Origin: an uncultured Bacteroidota bacterium
Lineage (GTDB): Bacteria; Bacteroidota; Bacteroidia; Bacteroidales; P3
Direction of reading: 5' to 3'
Assembly (NCBI GenBank): GCA_902800395.1
Contig: CADCEC010000013.1
Coordinates: forward strand, 1-52,688
Length of the DNA stretch: 52,688 nucleotides
The notes under the pieces were generated by a model that saw only the letters and a list, made by a program, of their open reading frames with translations, was not told where the DNA came from and made no database searches. The position numbers and the translations under genes are program-made. Positions 25,828 to 35,252 of the stretch are shown one piece after another (the first letter of the stretch is position 1; each line of letters begins with the position of its first letter).

Positions 25828-26298
25828 GACAAAAACTGGTATGCGTTTAGGATTTTCTACAACCGCGTGATGCCGCTGGTGAACGACTGCCTCGAGCGAG
25901 GGCTCGAGTATTTCGCACCGACAGACATCATCCGGTCGCTGTTCTTCCTGCGCTGCAGCGAGGAGGATCTGAGCCATTTTGTCGCGGCCCACCGCGACGA
26001 GGCCGCTCCCTACACACGCATGGAGAGCCGCCAGCCTGCCTCCATCCCCGACCGCGAGATGGAGGTGTTCCGCTTCGTGGTGACCTCCGGCCGCCAGGGT
26101 CTGCTGCTGCTCGGCGACGACAAGCCCGAGTACCACCAAGGAGACCGCGTGGTGGTAACCGACGGACCCTTCAAGGGGGCTGAGGGGCATATCAAACGCA
26201 TCAAGAAGGACCGCCGCCTGGTGGTGGCCATCCCCGGCGTGGTGGCCGTAGCCACGGCATACATTCATCCCAGTATGCTGGAAAAGGTTAACGGTTAA
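25825..26298 (+). CDS. UpxY-like transcription antiterminator (NusG/RfaH paralogue)
   Basis: 157 residues. N-terminal NusG-like domain (MDKNWYAFRIFYNRV, then ...EYFAPTD...) and a C-terminal KOW segment (about 108-140, YHQGDRVVVTDGPFKGAEGHIKRIKKDRRLVV). UpxY proteins ride on RNA polymerase and stop early termination of one specific capsule operon, as shown in Bacteroides fragilis. It is the first gene of the glycan operon and follows the structured leader. No UpxZ-type inhibitor gene is next to it. An in-frame ATG at 25804 would add seven repeat-encoded residues (MGYRLWV); start 25825 matches the family better. Confidence 0.85.
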   Translation: MDKNWYAFRIFYNRVMPLVNDCLERGLEYFAPTDIIRSLFFLRCSEEDLSHFVAAHRDEAAPYTRMESRQPASIPDREMEVFRFVVTSGRQGLLLLGDDKPEYHQGDRVVVTDGPFKGAEGHIKRIKKDRRLVVAIPGVVAVATAYIHPSMLEKVNG

Positions 26299-26327
26299 TG
26301 GTTAAAGGTTAACGATTAAAGGTTAAT
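26286..26327. repeat. 7-nt array (GGTTAAx), 6 units
   Basis: GGTTAAC, GGTTAAT, GGTTAAA, GGTTAAC, GATTAAA, GGTTAAT: six units with exact 7-nt period, followed by G so that the last unit makes the ATG at 26326. The array also contains the stop codon of the UpxY-like gene. Confidence 0.95.
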
Positions 26328-27495
26328 GAAGAGAGCGCTTTTTCGACTGCAATATGAGCTAGATGCAGACCAGTCCTACACCGAACAGGGAACGGACCGC
26401 GGGGCGAAGCTTGCGGAAGACCGTGTGGAGGATGCCGAGGTGAAGGAGATTCTCAACGCCACTTCGCGGCTCTCGCCGAAAGAGTGGCTCAGATGGCTGA
26501 ATGACAACAAGGAGAACCGTGCGGTCATGGCGGTCATCCCCCTCTCGACGCTCACGCCGGAGGCGCTGAACTACCGCCTCGAAGGCAGGCATCCGAAGGT
26601 GGTCTTCTTCACGCGTCCGCTGCACACCCTGCAGAATCTGAACGAATGTCTCTACATGGCCAACGAGATGTTGGACGACGGAGCCTACCTCTGCTGCCAT
26701 TCGATGACGGCCCTGCTGAAACGCAAGATGATAGAGTCGAGCTATCCCTGGGGCGTGCGCCATGTGGTGGCGGGGAGCCATTACCTGTGGCACCGTGTCT
26801 GCCCGAAGTTGGGGCTCACAAGGAATCTCTACTACAGCCTAACGGAGGGCAAGAACCGCACCTTCAGCCGCGTGGAGATTCTAGGGCGTTTGTACCGTGC
26901 CGGTTTCGAGGTAGTCGACGAGCAGTTCCGCCAGGGTGAGTTCTTCGTCACGGCCCGCAAAGTGAAAGCGCCAGTGCAGGACAGCGAGCCCACGGGCTCG
27001 CCGATCATCCACCTGCAACGCAAGGGCAAGAACGGCAAGGACATCGTGGTGCACAAGTTCCGCACCATGTTCACCTATTCGGAATATATCCAGACTTATA
27101 TCTACCGCTACCAGAGTCTGCAGAGCGGCGGCAAATTCAAGGACGACTACCGCGTCACCGTGTGGGGACGCTTCCTGCGCAAGGTGTGGCTCGACGAGCT
27201 ACCGATGGTGTGGAACCTGTTGCGCGGCGACATCAAGCTGGTGGGCGTGCGACCGCTGAGCAAGCAGTATTTCAACCTCTACACCCCCGAGATGCAGGAG
27301 TTGCGCATCCGCACCAAGCCCGGCCTGCTGCCTCCGTTCTACTACGAGCGGAAGTCGCCGGAGACCCTCGAGGAGGTGCAGGAGAGCGAACGGCGCTACC
27401 TCGAGGCGTACCTAGCGCATCCCTTCAAGACCGACTGGCAATATTTCTGGGGGATAGTCGGGAATATCGTTTTCCATAAAAAGCATTCTTCATGA
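26326..27495 (+). CDS. Sugar phosphotransferase with unusual N-terminus
   Basis: 389 residues. The C-terminal half (about 222-389) is a bacterial sugar transferase (PF02397-like): QRKGKNGKDIVVHKFRTM (KFRTM at 244-248), the catalytic dyad DE in WLDELPMVWNLL (DELP at 290-293), and GDIKLVGVRPL (301-311). These enzymes load the first sugar-1-phosphate onto undecaprenyl phosphate at the inner membrane. The usual N-terminal re-entrant membrane helix is not visible; instead residues 1-215 look soluble, with a segment (SRVEILGRLYRAGFEVVDE) like the end of class I methyltransferases. First synthetic step of the glycan operon. Overlaps the permease gene by 4 bp. Confidence 0.8.
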   Translation: MKRALFRLQYELDADQSYTEQGTDRGAKLAEDRVEDAEVKEILNATSRLSPKEWLRWLNDNKENRAVMAVIPLSTLTPEALNYRLEGRHPKVVFFTRPLHTLQNLNECLYMANEMLDDGAYLCCHSMTALLKRKMIESSYPWGVRHVVAGSHYLWHRVCPKLGLTRNLYYSLTEGKNRTFSRVEILGRLYRAGFEVVDEQFRQGEFFVTARKVKAPVQDSEPTGSPIIHLQRKGKNGKDIVVHKFRTMFTYSEYIQTYIYRYQSLQSGGKFKDDYRVTVWGRFLRKVWLDELPMVWNLLRGDIKLVGVRPLSKQYFNLYTPEMQELRIRTKPGLLPPFYYERKSPETLEEVQESERRYLEAYLAHPFKTDWQYFWGIVGNIVFHKKHSS

Positions 27496-28343
27496 ACAAC
27501 GACTGGACGACCGTAATCAAGCCCAAGGAGAAGTTGTGGCAGATTGACGTGGGGGAATTGTGGCGCTACCGCGACTTGTGCGGTCTCTTCGTGCGGCGCA
27601 ACATCACCACGCAGTACAAGCAGACCATTCTGGGTCCGCTGTGGTACATCCTCCAGCCACTCATCACGATGGTGATGTACATGGTGGTCTTCGGCGGCAT
27701 CGCCAATATCTCCACCGACGGGCTACCGCAGCCGCTGTTCTACCTGGGTGGCATCTGTCTGTGGCAGTACTTCAGCGACTGCCTGACCAAGACCTCGGCG
27801 ACCTTCACGGACAATGCCGGCATCTTCGGCAAAGTATATTTTCCACGCCTCATTGTCCCGCTATCCACTGTCATTTCCAACCTGCTGCGCTTCGCCATCC
27901 AGTTCGCCCTTTTCCTGGTGGTTTACGCCATCTACCAACTGTGGGTTATTCCCAGCGGAATACAGACCAACCTTTACGCCCTGCTGCTGCCCATGCTGGT
28001 GCTGATGCTGGCAGGCTTGGCGCTGGGCTTCGGCATCCTCTTTTCGAGCCTGACCACCAAGTATCGCGACCTGCAGCTGCTGCTGACCTATTTCGTGAGT
28101 CTGTGGATGTACGCCACCCCCATTATCTACCCCCTGAGTGCCATCACCAACCCCAAGCTGCATTTCATCATGAGTCTCAACCCCCTGACGGGCATCGTGG
28201 AGGCTTTCAAGTACGGCTTCCTTGGGGCGGGCGAGTTCAGCTGGGGCCTGCTGGCCTACAGCTTCGCCTTCATGGTGGTGCTGCTGGCGGTGGGAGTGGT
28301 GATTTTCAATAGGGTGCAGAGGACGTTTATGGATACTGTTTAG
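27492..28343 (+). CDS. ABC-2 type polysaccharide exporter permease (Wzm-like)
   Basis: 283 residues, typical of Wzm/TagG permeases. Cytoplasmic N-terminal helix region with FVRRNITTQYKQTILGPLWYILQP (about 33-56), then six membrane segments (about 53-72, 84-100, 118-148, 158-184, 195-215, 252-274) and the conserved MSLNPLTGIVEAFKYGFL before the last helix. With the ATPase at 29395 it would export a lipid-linked glycan across the inner membrane. ATGA overlap with the preceding gene. Confidence 0.92.
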   Translation: MNNDWTTVIKPKEKLWQIDVGELWRYRDLCGLFVRRNITTQYKQTILGPLWYILQPLITMVMYMVVFGGIANISTDGLPQPLFYLGGICLWQYFSDCLTKTSATFTDNAGIFGKVYFPRLIVPLSTVISNLLRFAIQFALFLVVYAIYQLWVIPSGIQTNLYALLLPMLVLMLAGLALGFGILFSSLTTKYRDLQLLLTYFVSLWMYATPIIYPLSAITNPKLHFIMSLNPLTGIVEAFKYGFLGAGEFSWGLLAYSFAFMVVLLAVGVVIFNRVQRTFMDTV

Positions 28344-28374
28344 GATATGGGGTGAACGGGGAGTGAAAGGACAA

Positions 28375-29391
28375 ATGATGAAAGAGATTGACATAGTGTT
28401 TCGGTTGGTGCGGGGGGCGCTGGATGGAACGGTGCCAGAAGTGGGACAGATGGATGCTCACCGCTGGTGGCGTCTTTTCAGGCTGATGCAGCAGAACCAT
28501 GTGGCGGCAATGACAGCCGACACGATGGCCGCCCTGGAGGTGCCCCGCGAGGTGAAGATCCCCTGGCTGGCGGAGCGCGACAAGGCCGAACGCTGGCACC
28601 GTTACCAAGAGGAGGTGCAGCAGGAGATTGTTGGCATCATGAAACAACACGGCATCGAGACCTTGGTGCTCAAGGGCACCCATACGGCACAGTACTATCC
28701 GAAGCCGGAGCTGCGCGAATTCGGAGATTTGGACCTCTACTTTTTCGACCGTCACGACGAAGCCGACAAGGTGGCCGCCGAGGTACTGAAGGTCACAGTC
28801 AGCAACGAAGCCCATCACCACAGCAAATACAACTACCGCGGCGTGACGGTAGAAAGTCACTACGACTTCGTCAACAGCCACTATCCTCCCTCGAACAGTC
28901 GCTACGAGGTGCTGCTCAAGGAATTGGTTCCCTCCCCTACCTTTGAGGTTCTCTTCCTCCTGCGCCACATGGCGGGCCATTTCGCCGCCAGCCGCATCAC
29001 CCTGCGCGACTTGGTGGACTGGACACTTACCTGCCGTGCGCAACACGACAAAGTGGATTGGAATCTGGTCGACAAAACCATCCGCGAATTCGGCATGACA
29101 GAGTTCGCTGCGGCACTCAACAGCATCGCCACCCAGCGTTTCGGCATCCAGATGCCCACGCTGTCATACGATCACCCAGCCACTCTGTCACGCATAGAAA
29201 AAGACATCATTTACGGTAGCATGGATGATTGCGAAGGAGACGGCATAAGCCGTATGGTGTGGAAAATGCGTCGCTGGGAGGCGCTCAAATGGAAACGCAA
29301 GATGGTATACAATGACAGCAACTTCCGCCTCTGGTTCGCGAGCCTCACCGCACATGCCGCAAAACCGAGAAGTATCACTCACAAGATGTAG
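28375..29391 (+). CDS. Nucleotidyltransferase-family protein (PF14907-like)
   Basis: About 338 residues from ATG 28375 (alternatives: GTG 28363, ATG 28378). The central block LVLKGTHTAQYYPKPELREFGDLDLYFFD is the minimal nucleotidyltransferase signature of the uncharacterised NTP_transf_5 family: KG loop, an R(E)xxD(L)D acidic pair. The rest is helical. It lies between the permease and ATPase genes of the exporter, and relatives are common in polysaccharide clusters, but no biochemical role is established. It may modify a sugar or a lipid carrier; that is inference. Confidence 0.65.
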   Translation: MMKEIDIVFRLVRGALDGTVPEVGQMDAHRWWRLFRLMQQNHVAAMTADTMAALEVPREVKIPWLAERDKAERWHRYQEEVQQEIVGIMKQHGIETLVLKGTHTAQYYPKPELREFGDLDLYFFDRHDEADKVAAEVLKVTVSNEAHHHSKYNYRGVTVESHYDFVNSHYPPSNSRYEVLLKELVPSPTFEVLFLLRHMAGHFAASRITLRDLVDWTLTCRAQHDKVDWNLVDKTIREFGMTEFAAALNSIATQRFGIQMPTLSYDHPATLSRIEKDIIYGSMDDCEGDGISRMVWKMRRWEALKWKRKMVYNDSNFRLWFASLTAHAAKPRSITHKM

Positions 29392-29394
29392 CCT

Positions 29395-30690
29395 ATGGCC
29401 ACAGCGATAGAATTCAATAATATCAGCAAACTGTATCGGTTGGGGTTAGTCTCCACCGGCACACTTCGACATGACCTGCATCGTTGGTGGACCATGAACG
29501 TCCGTGGCAAAGAGGACCCCTATCTGCGCATTGGCGAAGAAAACGACCGCAGCGTGAAGGGAGAGAGCGACTATGTGTGGGCCCTGCGCGACATCGACTT
29601 CAAGGTAGAACAGGGTGACGTGGTAGGTATCATCGGCAAGAACGGCGCCGGCAAGAGCACGCTGCTGAAGATACTCTCCCGTGTCACCGCCCCTACCACC
29701 GGCACCATCCGTGCCCGCGGCCGCATAGGCTCTTTGCTCGAGGTGGGCACAGGTTTCCATCCCGAGATGACGGGGCGCGAGAACATCTACCTCAACGGTG
29801 CCATCCTCGGTATGACGAAGGAGGAAATCAGCCGCAAATTGGACGAGATAGTGGATTTCAGCGGCTGCGAGCGCTACCTCGACACCCCCGTAAAGCGCTA
29901 CAGCAGCGGCATGATGGTGCGGCTCGGCTTCGCCGTCGCCGCCCACCTTGACCCAGAAATACTCGTCGTCGACGAGGTCCTCGCCGTTGGCGATGCCGAA
30001 TTCCAGAAGAAAGCTATCGGCAAGATGCAGGACGTCAGTCAGGGAGAAGGTCGCACGGTACTCTTCGTGAGCCACAACATGGCGGCGGTGCGCAGCCTTT
30101 GCAAGAAGGGAATTCTGTTGGAGAATGGACGTACCAGAAACATTGGAGCCATCTCCGACATCGTCGACGAATACCTATCGGAAGCCGAAGAACACAATTG
30201 TCGGGCGGATTTCCCCGATAACGATGCCCCTGGCACCGAGAGCATCAAGTTGCGTCATGTGCAACTCGTCAACGATTCCGGCGCACCCATCACTTTCGGC
30301 TACATTACCGACCGGATAGGCATCTGTGTGGATTACGAAGTGACGGCCGACACCGCAGCATTCACTCACGGGCTGAACTTTTTCGACACATCGGGAATCC
30401 ATCTGTTCACCTCACACGACAACACTTATTGTGGCAGCAACATGGTGAAGAAAGGACACTACCGCACCATCGCGTGGATTCCCGCCAACCTACTGCAGAG
30501 CCGCGACTACTACCTTACCTTCGCCTTTATGCGTTATTCCCCCTTCGAGGTCCTCTTCCACTCGCAGTACCTCATCAAGATACACATGGTCGACGACCTT
30601 GGAGCCCCCACAAGGAATGAGCGCTACAACGAAGATTTGCCCGGCCTCATCAGGCCCGTCATCGAATGGAGTCCAAAAACAAACATCTGA
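29395..30690 (+). CDS. ABC exporter ATPase with C-terminal sugar-binding domain (Wzt-like)
   Basis: 431 residues. ATPase domain: Walker A GKNGAGKST (81-89), signature YSSGM (169-173), Walker B ILVVDE (189-194), H-loop SHNM (about 226-229). A gated N-terminal extension precedes it. Residues about 275-431 form a second beta-rich domain of the Wzt C-terminal type, which in O9a/O12-type Wzt reads the capped end of the finished polymer. The capping enzyme could be the methyltransferase encoded next door. Partner of the permease at 27492. Confidence 0.92.
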   Translation: MATAIEFNNISKLYRLGLVSTGTLRHDLHRWWTMNVRGKEDPYLRIGEENDRSVKGESDYVWALRDIDFKVEQGDVVGIIGKNGAGKSTLLKILSRVTAPTTGTIRARGRIGSLLEVGTGFHPEMTGRENIYLNGAILGMTKEEISRKLDEIVDFSGCERYLDTPVKRYSSGMMVRLGFAVAAHLDPEILVVDEVLAVGDAEFQKKAIGKMQDVSQGEGRTVLFVSHNMAAVRSLCKKGILLENGRTRNIGAISDIVDEYLSEAEEHNCRADFPDNDAPGTESIKLRHVQLVNDSGAPITFGYITDRIGICVDYEVTADTAAFTHGLNFFDTSGIHLFTSHDNTYCGSNMVKKGHYRTIAWIPANLLQSRDYYLTFAFMRYSPFEVLFHSQYLIKIHMVDDLGAPTRNERYNEDLPGLIRPVIEWSPKTNI

Positions 30691-30695
30691 CCACT

Positions 30696-31532
30696 ATGGA
30701 ACCTACAGGCGAACGATTCATACCCCAAAGCATGGACGGACAAATTGCCGCTGAGCATTTCTCCCGCTACCTGTTTGTGAGCCATTACCTAGACCTCGGC
30801 GGAAAAAAAGTGCTCGACATCGCCTCCGGCGCAGGCTATGGATCCTATCTCCTAGCGCAGAAAGCCGGGCAGGTGACCGGTGTCGACATCTCGCAGGAGA
30901 CTGTGGACTACGCCACTGCCCAATATGTGAGGAAGAACCTGACCTTCCTGCAGGGCAGCTGCTACGAGATACCGTTGCCCGCCGACAGCGTCGACATCGT
31001 TGTTTCCTTCGAGACCCTCGAGCATATCGACCGTCATGAGGACTTCCTCTCAGAAGTGGAGCGTGTGCTGCGTCCTGACGGCATCGTTGTCATCTCGTCG
31101 CCGAACAAGCGTCTCTATACCGACGTGCCGAACAAGGTCAACCCCTATCACGTTAAAGAACTCTACAACGAAGAGTTCCTTGCGCTGGTGAATCAGCGCT
31201 ACCGATATACCGAGTATCTGGGACAGAACTACCTGCTTTCCTCCGTCATCTATCCCATCAACGGAGCTCACCCTTCCGCAGGCAGACCCGCCGAATATGC
31301 CGACAACGACTTCCGTGAGAAAGAGCCCCTCTACAACATCCTGATAGCTTCCAACGCCCCCCTTTCCACCCTCCGGCCGCTCCCCGCCGCCTTCTTCTAC
31401 GAAGACACCGTCACCATCGACAACATCCGCAAGGTAGCCTACCTTGAGGGGCAAAACAGTTGCCGCAACACCCACGCCTGGAAGGTAGGGCATCTCTTAC
31501 TTACCCCATTTCGCTTCTTCCGTCACCTCTAA
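30696..31532 (+). CDS. SAM-dependent methyltransferase, possible glycan cap
   Basis: 278 residues from ATG 30696 (an in-frame ATG at 30666 lies inside the ABC gene). N-terminal TGERFIPQ and the class I motif I VLDIASGAGYGS (about 39-50), followed by VTGVDIS and SFETLEHIDR. A C-terminal tail (about 230-278) contains HAWKVGHLLLTPFRFF, also seen at the end of the glycosyltransferase at 32502. Placed right behind the Wzt-like gene, it may methylate the non-reducing end to stop chain growth, as in Wzt systems with a carbohydrate-binding domain. The substrate is inferred from location only. Confidence 0.75.
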   Translation: MEPTGERFIPQSMDGQIAAEHFSRYLFVSHYLDLGGKKVLDIASGAGYGSYLLAQKAGQVTGVDISQETVDYATAQYVRKNLTFLQGSCYEIPLPADSVDIVVSFETLEHIDRHEDFLSEVERVLRPDGIVVISSPNKRLYTDVPNKVNPYHVKELYNEEFLALVNQRYRYTEYLGQNYLLSSVIYPINGAHPSAGRPAEYADNDFREKEPLYNILIASNAPLSTLRPLPAAFFYEDTVTIDNIRKVAYLEGQNSCRNTHAWKVGHLLLTPFRFFRHL

Positions 31533-31573
31533 CCCATAACCTCTCTATAACCTATAACCTATAACCTATAACC
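31530..31573. repeat. 7-nt array (CCTATAA), reverse of the GGTTATA unit
   Basis: Degenerate TAACCCA/TAACCTC units followed by three perfect CCTATAA units, then CCTTTTT and the ATG at 31579. The unit is the reverse complement of the array at 25800-25827. Confidence 0.85.
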
Positions 31574-31578
31574 TTTTT

Positions 31579-32505
31579 ATGCGCTCCGTCGCCCTCTGCA
31601 CATACAACGGCGAACATTATATCCGCCAACAACTCGACTCCATCCTCCGACAGACGATGAAAGTGGACGAAATTGTAGTGTGCGACGACGGTAGCACCGA
31701 CCAAACGCTCTCCATCCTCAAAAATGTGGCTGACGGTTCCGACATCAACATCCACATCCACCGCAATGCCACTCATCTCGGCCCAGCATACAATTTCCAG
31801 CAAGCCATCAGTCTCTGTCGCGGCGACCTCATATTCCTTTGCGACCAAGATGATGTCTGGCATGAAGAAAAGGTAGCCGTTACCCAAGACTATTTTGATC
31901 ACCACCCCGACATTACCGTCGTCTTCACCAATGCCTACCTTATCGGCGGCGACGGGCGACCGCTGGAAGGAACCCTCTGGGACTACTGCTTCGACAAGGA
32001 GGTCAGAGCACTGTTTGATGCGGGTCTCGAGTTCGAGTGCTTCGCCTACGGCAATCACGCCACCGGCGCCACAATGGCAATACGCCGGCAAACGATACCC
32101 GATATCAACTACAATCCCGACTTCCTCCACGACCACGCACTCGCAGCCCTTGCCGCCAACAACGACAGCCTGGGATATATCGACCAATGCCTTATCAGCT
32201 ATAGAATTCACGAGAATCAGGTATGCGGCATCATGGAGGTGCCTCCCGTAACGTGGTCAGATCTCGCCTCCGCCATGAAAGAGGTGGCTGCGTTGCCCTT
32301 ACGGGCCGACAAACGGGAGCGCTTGGCGTTCAACAAAGAGAGACGTGCTTTCAGAAAGCAACTGCTCGGGCCCTTGAAGATTCTGATGCACCAAAAACAA
32401 TACAAAAAGCTGTATCGCAAAGCCTCCCGAACAATGCTCGGAGTGGACCTCCGGGAATCGTTTCGTCATAAGATACGCATCCTTAACCGCAGAAAAACCA
32501 CATGA
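31579..32505 (+). CDS. Family 2 glycosyltransferase (rhamnosyltransferase-like)
   Basis: 308 residues. GT-A fold start VALCTYNGEHYIRQQLDSIL, nucleotide-binding CDDGSTD (about 32-38), LCDQDDVWH (about 91-99, the metal-binding DxD-type motif) and a basic C-terminal tail. The opening text is like many rhamnosyltransferases; donor and linkage are not readable from sequence. Starts the block of GT2 genes 31579-37805, and overlaps the next gene by 4 bp. Confidence 0.85.
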   Translation: MRSVALCTYNGEHYIRQQLDSILRQTMKVDEIVVCDDGSTDQTLSILKNVADGSDINIHIHRNATHLGPAYNFQQAISLCRGDLIFLCDQDDVWHEEKVAVTQDYFDHHPDITVVFTNAYLIGGDGRPLEGTLWDYCFDKEVRALFDAGLEFECFAYGNHATGATMAIRRQTIPDINYNPDFLHDHALAALAANNDSLGYIDQCLISYRIHENQVCGIMEVPPVTWSDLASAMKEVAALPLRADKRERLAFNKERRAFRKQLLGPLKILMHQKQYKKLYRKASRTMLGVDLRESFRHKIRILNRRKTT

Positions 32506-33344
32506 TATCCATCATCATTTGCTCGCGACAGAAGAGCATCCCGGAGTCACTATACAAGAATGTCGAGGAGACCATCGGCGCTGATCATGAATGGGTATTC
32601 ATTGACAACTCCGACCAGTCGCTCTCCATCTTCAAAGCCTACAACTTCGGTGTTGCCCGTGCCCAAGGGGACATCCTCTGTTTCATGCACGACGACATCG
32701 CCTTCCGCTCTTCCCGCTGGGGAGAATCCGTCAACAACGCCTTCCAGAATAAGAGCCTCGGCCTTCTGGGAGTCATCGGCAACCATGTGATACCCGCCTG
32801 TCCCGCCAGCTGGTGGACTGCCTGCTACGAGGCTGGCCATGTGGTGCAGCACTACGAGCAGGGAGACCGTTATGAAACCCTCGACTATCTGGCAGGAGCA
32901 AGCAATCAGGTTGCCCTCGTCGACGGCCTCTGGTTCTGTGTGCCCCGTCGGCTCTTCCCCAAGATTCATTTCGACGAACAGACCTACCAAGGTTTCCATT
33001 GCTACGACAGCGACATATGCATGCAGGTGCTCGAGCAGGGACTCGACATCGCCCTCGCCGAGGATATCGTCATCCAACACAACTCTGATGGAACACTCTC
33101 GCCCCAGTTTTTCGAACAACGACAACTATGGTTCAATAAATGGCGACACCATCTGCCCCTCTGTCGCGGCATAGAGCTCAGTCCCAATGAGCTGAATATT
33201 ATCACCCAAATGGCCGAGCGGGAGAACCGCTGGACCCTCGAGGCCTCTCTGGCACAGCAAGAAGCACACCGTCTGCGAGCCACCCACGCCTACCGGCTGG
33301 GCAAAACACTGCTTTGCCCATTCCATTTCCTGAAAAGAAAATAG
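32502..33344 (+). CDS. StrF-like/GT2-like glycosyltransferase
   Basis: 280 residues. It begins MISIIICSRQKSIPESLYKNVEETIG and has FIDNSDQSLSIFKAYNFGV and MHDDIAF (about 65-71), the pattern of the StrF/rhamnosyltransferase-like group where the acidic motif is HDDI. Conserved WFCVPRRLFPKIHFDE follows. The tail HAYRLGKTLLCPFHFLKRK matches in style the C-terminus of the methyltransferase at 30696, a shared terminal helix that may anchor both to the membrane or a partner. ATGA overlap with 31579-32505. Confidence 0.8.
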   Translation: MISIIICSRQKSIPESLYKNVEETIGADHEWVFIDNSDQSLSIFKAYNFGVARAQGDILCFMHDDIAFRSSRWGESVNNAFQNKSLGLLGVIGNHVIPACPASWWTACYEAGHVVQHYEQGDRYETLDYLAGASNQVALVDGLWFCVPRRLFPKIHFDEQTYQGFHCYDSDICMQVLEQGLDIALAEDIVIQHNSDGTLSPQFFEQRQLWFNKWRHHLPLCRGIELSPNELNIITQMAERENRWTLEASLAQQEAHRLRATHAYRLGKTLLCPFHFLKRK

Positions 33345-33348
33345 CCTC

Positions 33349-34248
33349 ATGCCCGCCGTTTCCGTCATAGTACCCAACTACAACCACGCCCCCTTCCTCG
33401 AGCAACGCATCGCAAGCATCCTGGAGCAGACCTTTCAGGACTTCGAGTTGATACTCATCGACGACGGCTCCACCGACAATAGCCGCGACATCATGGAGCG
33501 CTACCGCAGCAATCCCCACGTGAGCCACATTCTCTTTGGCGAAAGCAATAGTGGCAGTGCTTTCCTCCAGTGGAACAAAGGAATTTCCCTCGCTCAGGGC
33601 GACTGGATATGGGTAGCCGAGAGCGATGACTACGCCGCCCCCACTTTCCTGGAGCGTCTGACGGATGAAGCGAGCCGCATGCCCAACTGCTCACTGGCCT
33701 ACTCCGCCACCTGGTGGGTCGACCGACAAGGGAAGAAACTCTGGGAGACGCCATATAGTGATGCCGTGAACGTATACGACGGCCTCGATTTCATCCGCCA
33801 CAAGCTGGCCGTCAATAACTCCATCGCCAATGTCAGCGAATGCCTTTTCCGCCGCGATGCTTTCCGTCCCTCAGAGCGCCACCACTACGAGCAGATGCGT
33901 CTCTGCGGCGACTGGTTCCTTTACGTCCTTCTGGCGCAGCAGGGAAGCGTGGTGGAAGTCAAAGAACCCCTAAGCTACTATCGCCAGCACAGCACAAACA
34001 TCTCGTCTGACGCCGAGCAACGCGGACTCACTTTCCTCGAAGGGGCCGAAGTTCTGGAATACATGATACAATACTGTGGCCTGCGTCGTCGCGACTACGC
34101 CCGCGGATGGGGCCACATGTGGGCTCGCTACGAGCACCTATATCATTTCTCCACCGAGGTAAAAAGAAAGGTGCGCAAACGTATGTCCAACCACAAATCC
34201 ATCCTAACCTGGCACACCCTATACTCCCTGAAGCAATGGTCAAAGTAA
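33349..34248 (+). CDS. Family 2 glycosyltransferase
   Basis: 299 residues: SVIVPNYNHAPFLEQRIASIL, IDDGSTDNSRDI (about 37-48), VAESDDYAAP (about 88-97) and a second-half RLCGDWFLYVLLAQQG helix. Standard GT-A inverting transferase acting at the cytoplasmic face. Four bases separate it from 32502-33344; the following gene begins inside its last codons (13-bp overlap). Donor unknown. Confidence 0.88.
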   Translation: MPAVSVIVPNYNHAPFLEQRIASILEQTFQDFELILIDDGSTDNSRDIMERYRSNPHVSHILFGESNSGSAFLQWNKGISLAQGDWIWVAESDDYAAPTFLERLTDEASRMPNCSLAYSATWWVDRQGKKLWETPYSDAVNVYDGLDFIRHKLAVNNSIANVSECLFRRDAFRPSERHHYEQMRLCGDWFLYVLLAQQGSVVEVKEPLSYYRQHSTNISSDAEQRGLTFLEGAEVLEYMIQYCGLRRRDYARGWGHMWARYEHLYHFSTEVKRKVRKRMSNHKSILTWHTLYSLKQWSK

Positions 34249-35252
34249 CCGTCCTGATGCCCACCTACAACGTCGCCCCCTATGTCAAGGAGGCTGTAGA
34301 GAGTGTGCTGACGCAGACCTACCGTGACTTCCTCCTGCTCGTTATTGACGACTGCTCGACCGATGCTACCGTCGAAGCAGTGCGCAGCTTCGACGACCCA
34401 CGCCTCCGCATCGTGCAGAACGAGTGTAATCTCGGATTGGCCGAAAACCTCAACCGGGGGTTGAGCCTCGTCGCCACTGAGTATGTGGCACGTATGGACG
34501 GCGACGACATCGCCGAGCCTTGTTGGCTGGAACACGAAGTGGCTGTACTCGACGCCCATCCCAATATCGGCATCTGTGGCGCAGGATTCGAGCGTTTCGG
34601 CACCGCAGAGACACAGGTACGCTTTCCCAAACGGCACGAAGATATCGTGGCCAACATGCTGTTTGAGTGCAGCGTCATCGTCCCCACTTTCCGCATGAGT
34701 CTCTTCCGCAACCACGGCCTGCGCTACCGCTCGGAAGCTTTTCCTGCCGAAGACTATCGCTTCTGGGCCGAATGTCTGCGCGTCACTAGAATATACAACC
34801 TTCAGGAAACCCTCTTCCACTACCGCATGCATCCCACCCAGATATGTTCTGCCCGACGCGACGAGCAGCAACACAAAGTGGCCGAGGTGCGCCGTTTCAT
34901 GCTGGAGTGGCTGAACGACGGATTCATGGAAGAGGAAAGACGCTACTTTCTGGGTCCCTTCACAACCCCTCATATCGTTTCAAAACTTGACCTCCGCGAA
35001 CGCAAAGCATTTTGTGACAAGATACTGAAATCCAACCGACCCGTAAGGCACTTTGAAGAAAAAGCCCTTCGGAGAAGACTCAAACAACATCTCAGGGTGA
35101 CTCTTTACAACACTGTGGTCGACCGATATTTCAAAGAAGGCTACACTCTCTCAAACTATCTCCGCTACCTCCGGAGCGACATCTCCTTGATGGCGGGCAG
35201 GCACTATGAGAGCAAACTGCTTATTAAAAGTTTTTTGCATCGAAACGCATGA
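34236..35252 (+). CDS. Family 2 glycosyltransferase
   Basis: 338 residues from ATG 34236, which lies in the end of the preceding gene; the frame is open further upstream, but the family start (VTVLMPTYNVAPYVKEAVESVL) fixes this ATG. DDCSTDATVEAV and ARMDGDDIAEP supply the nucleotide and metal motifs. The C-terminal third is helical and basic (about 240-338). Overlaps the deacetylase gene by 4 bp. Confidence 0.88.
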   Translation: MVKVTVLMPTYNVAPYVKEAVESVLTQTYRDFLLLVIDDCSTDATVEAVRSFDDPRLRIVQNECNLGLAENLNRGLSLVATEYVARMDGDDIAEPCWLEHEVAVLDAHPNIGICGAGFERFGTAETQVRFPKRHEDIVANMLFECSVIVPTFRMSLFRNHGLRYRSEAFPAEDYRFWAECLRVTRIYNLQETLFHYRMHPTQICSARRDEQQHKVAEVRRFMLEWLNDGFMEEERRYFLGPFTTPHIVSKLDLRERKAFCDKILKSNRPVRHFEEKALRRRLKQHLRVTLYNTVVDRYFKEGYTLSNYLRYLRSDISLMAGRHYESKLLIKSFLHRNA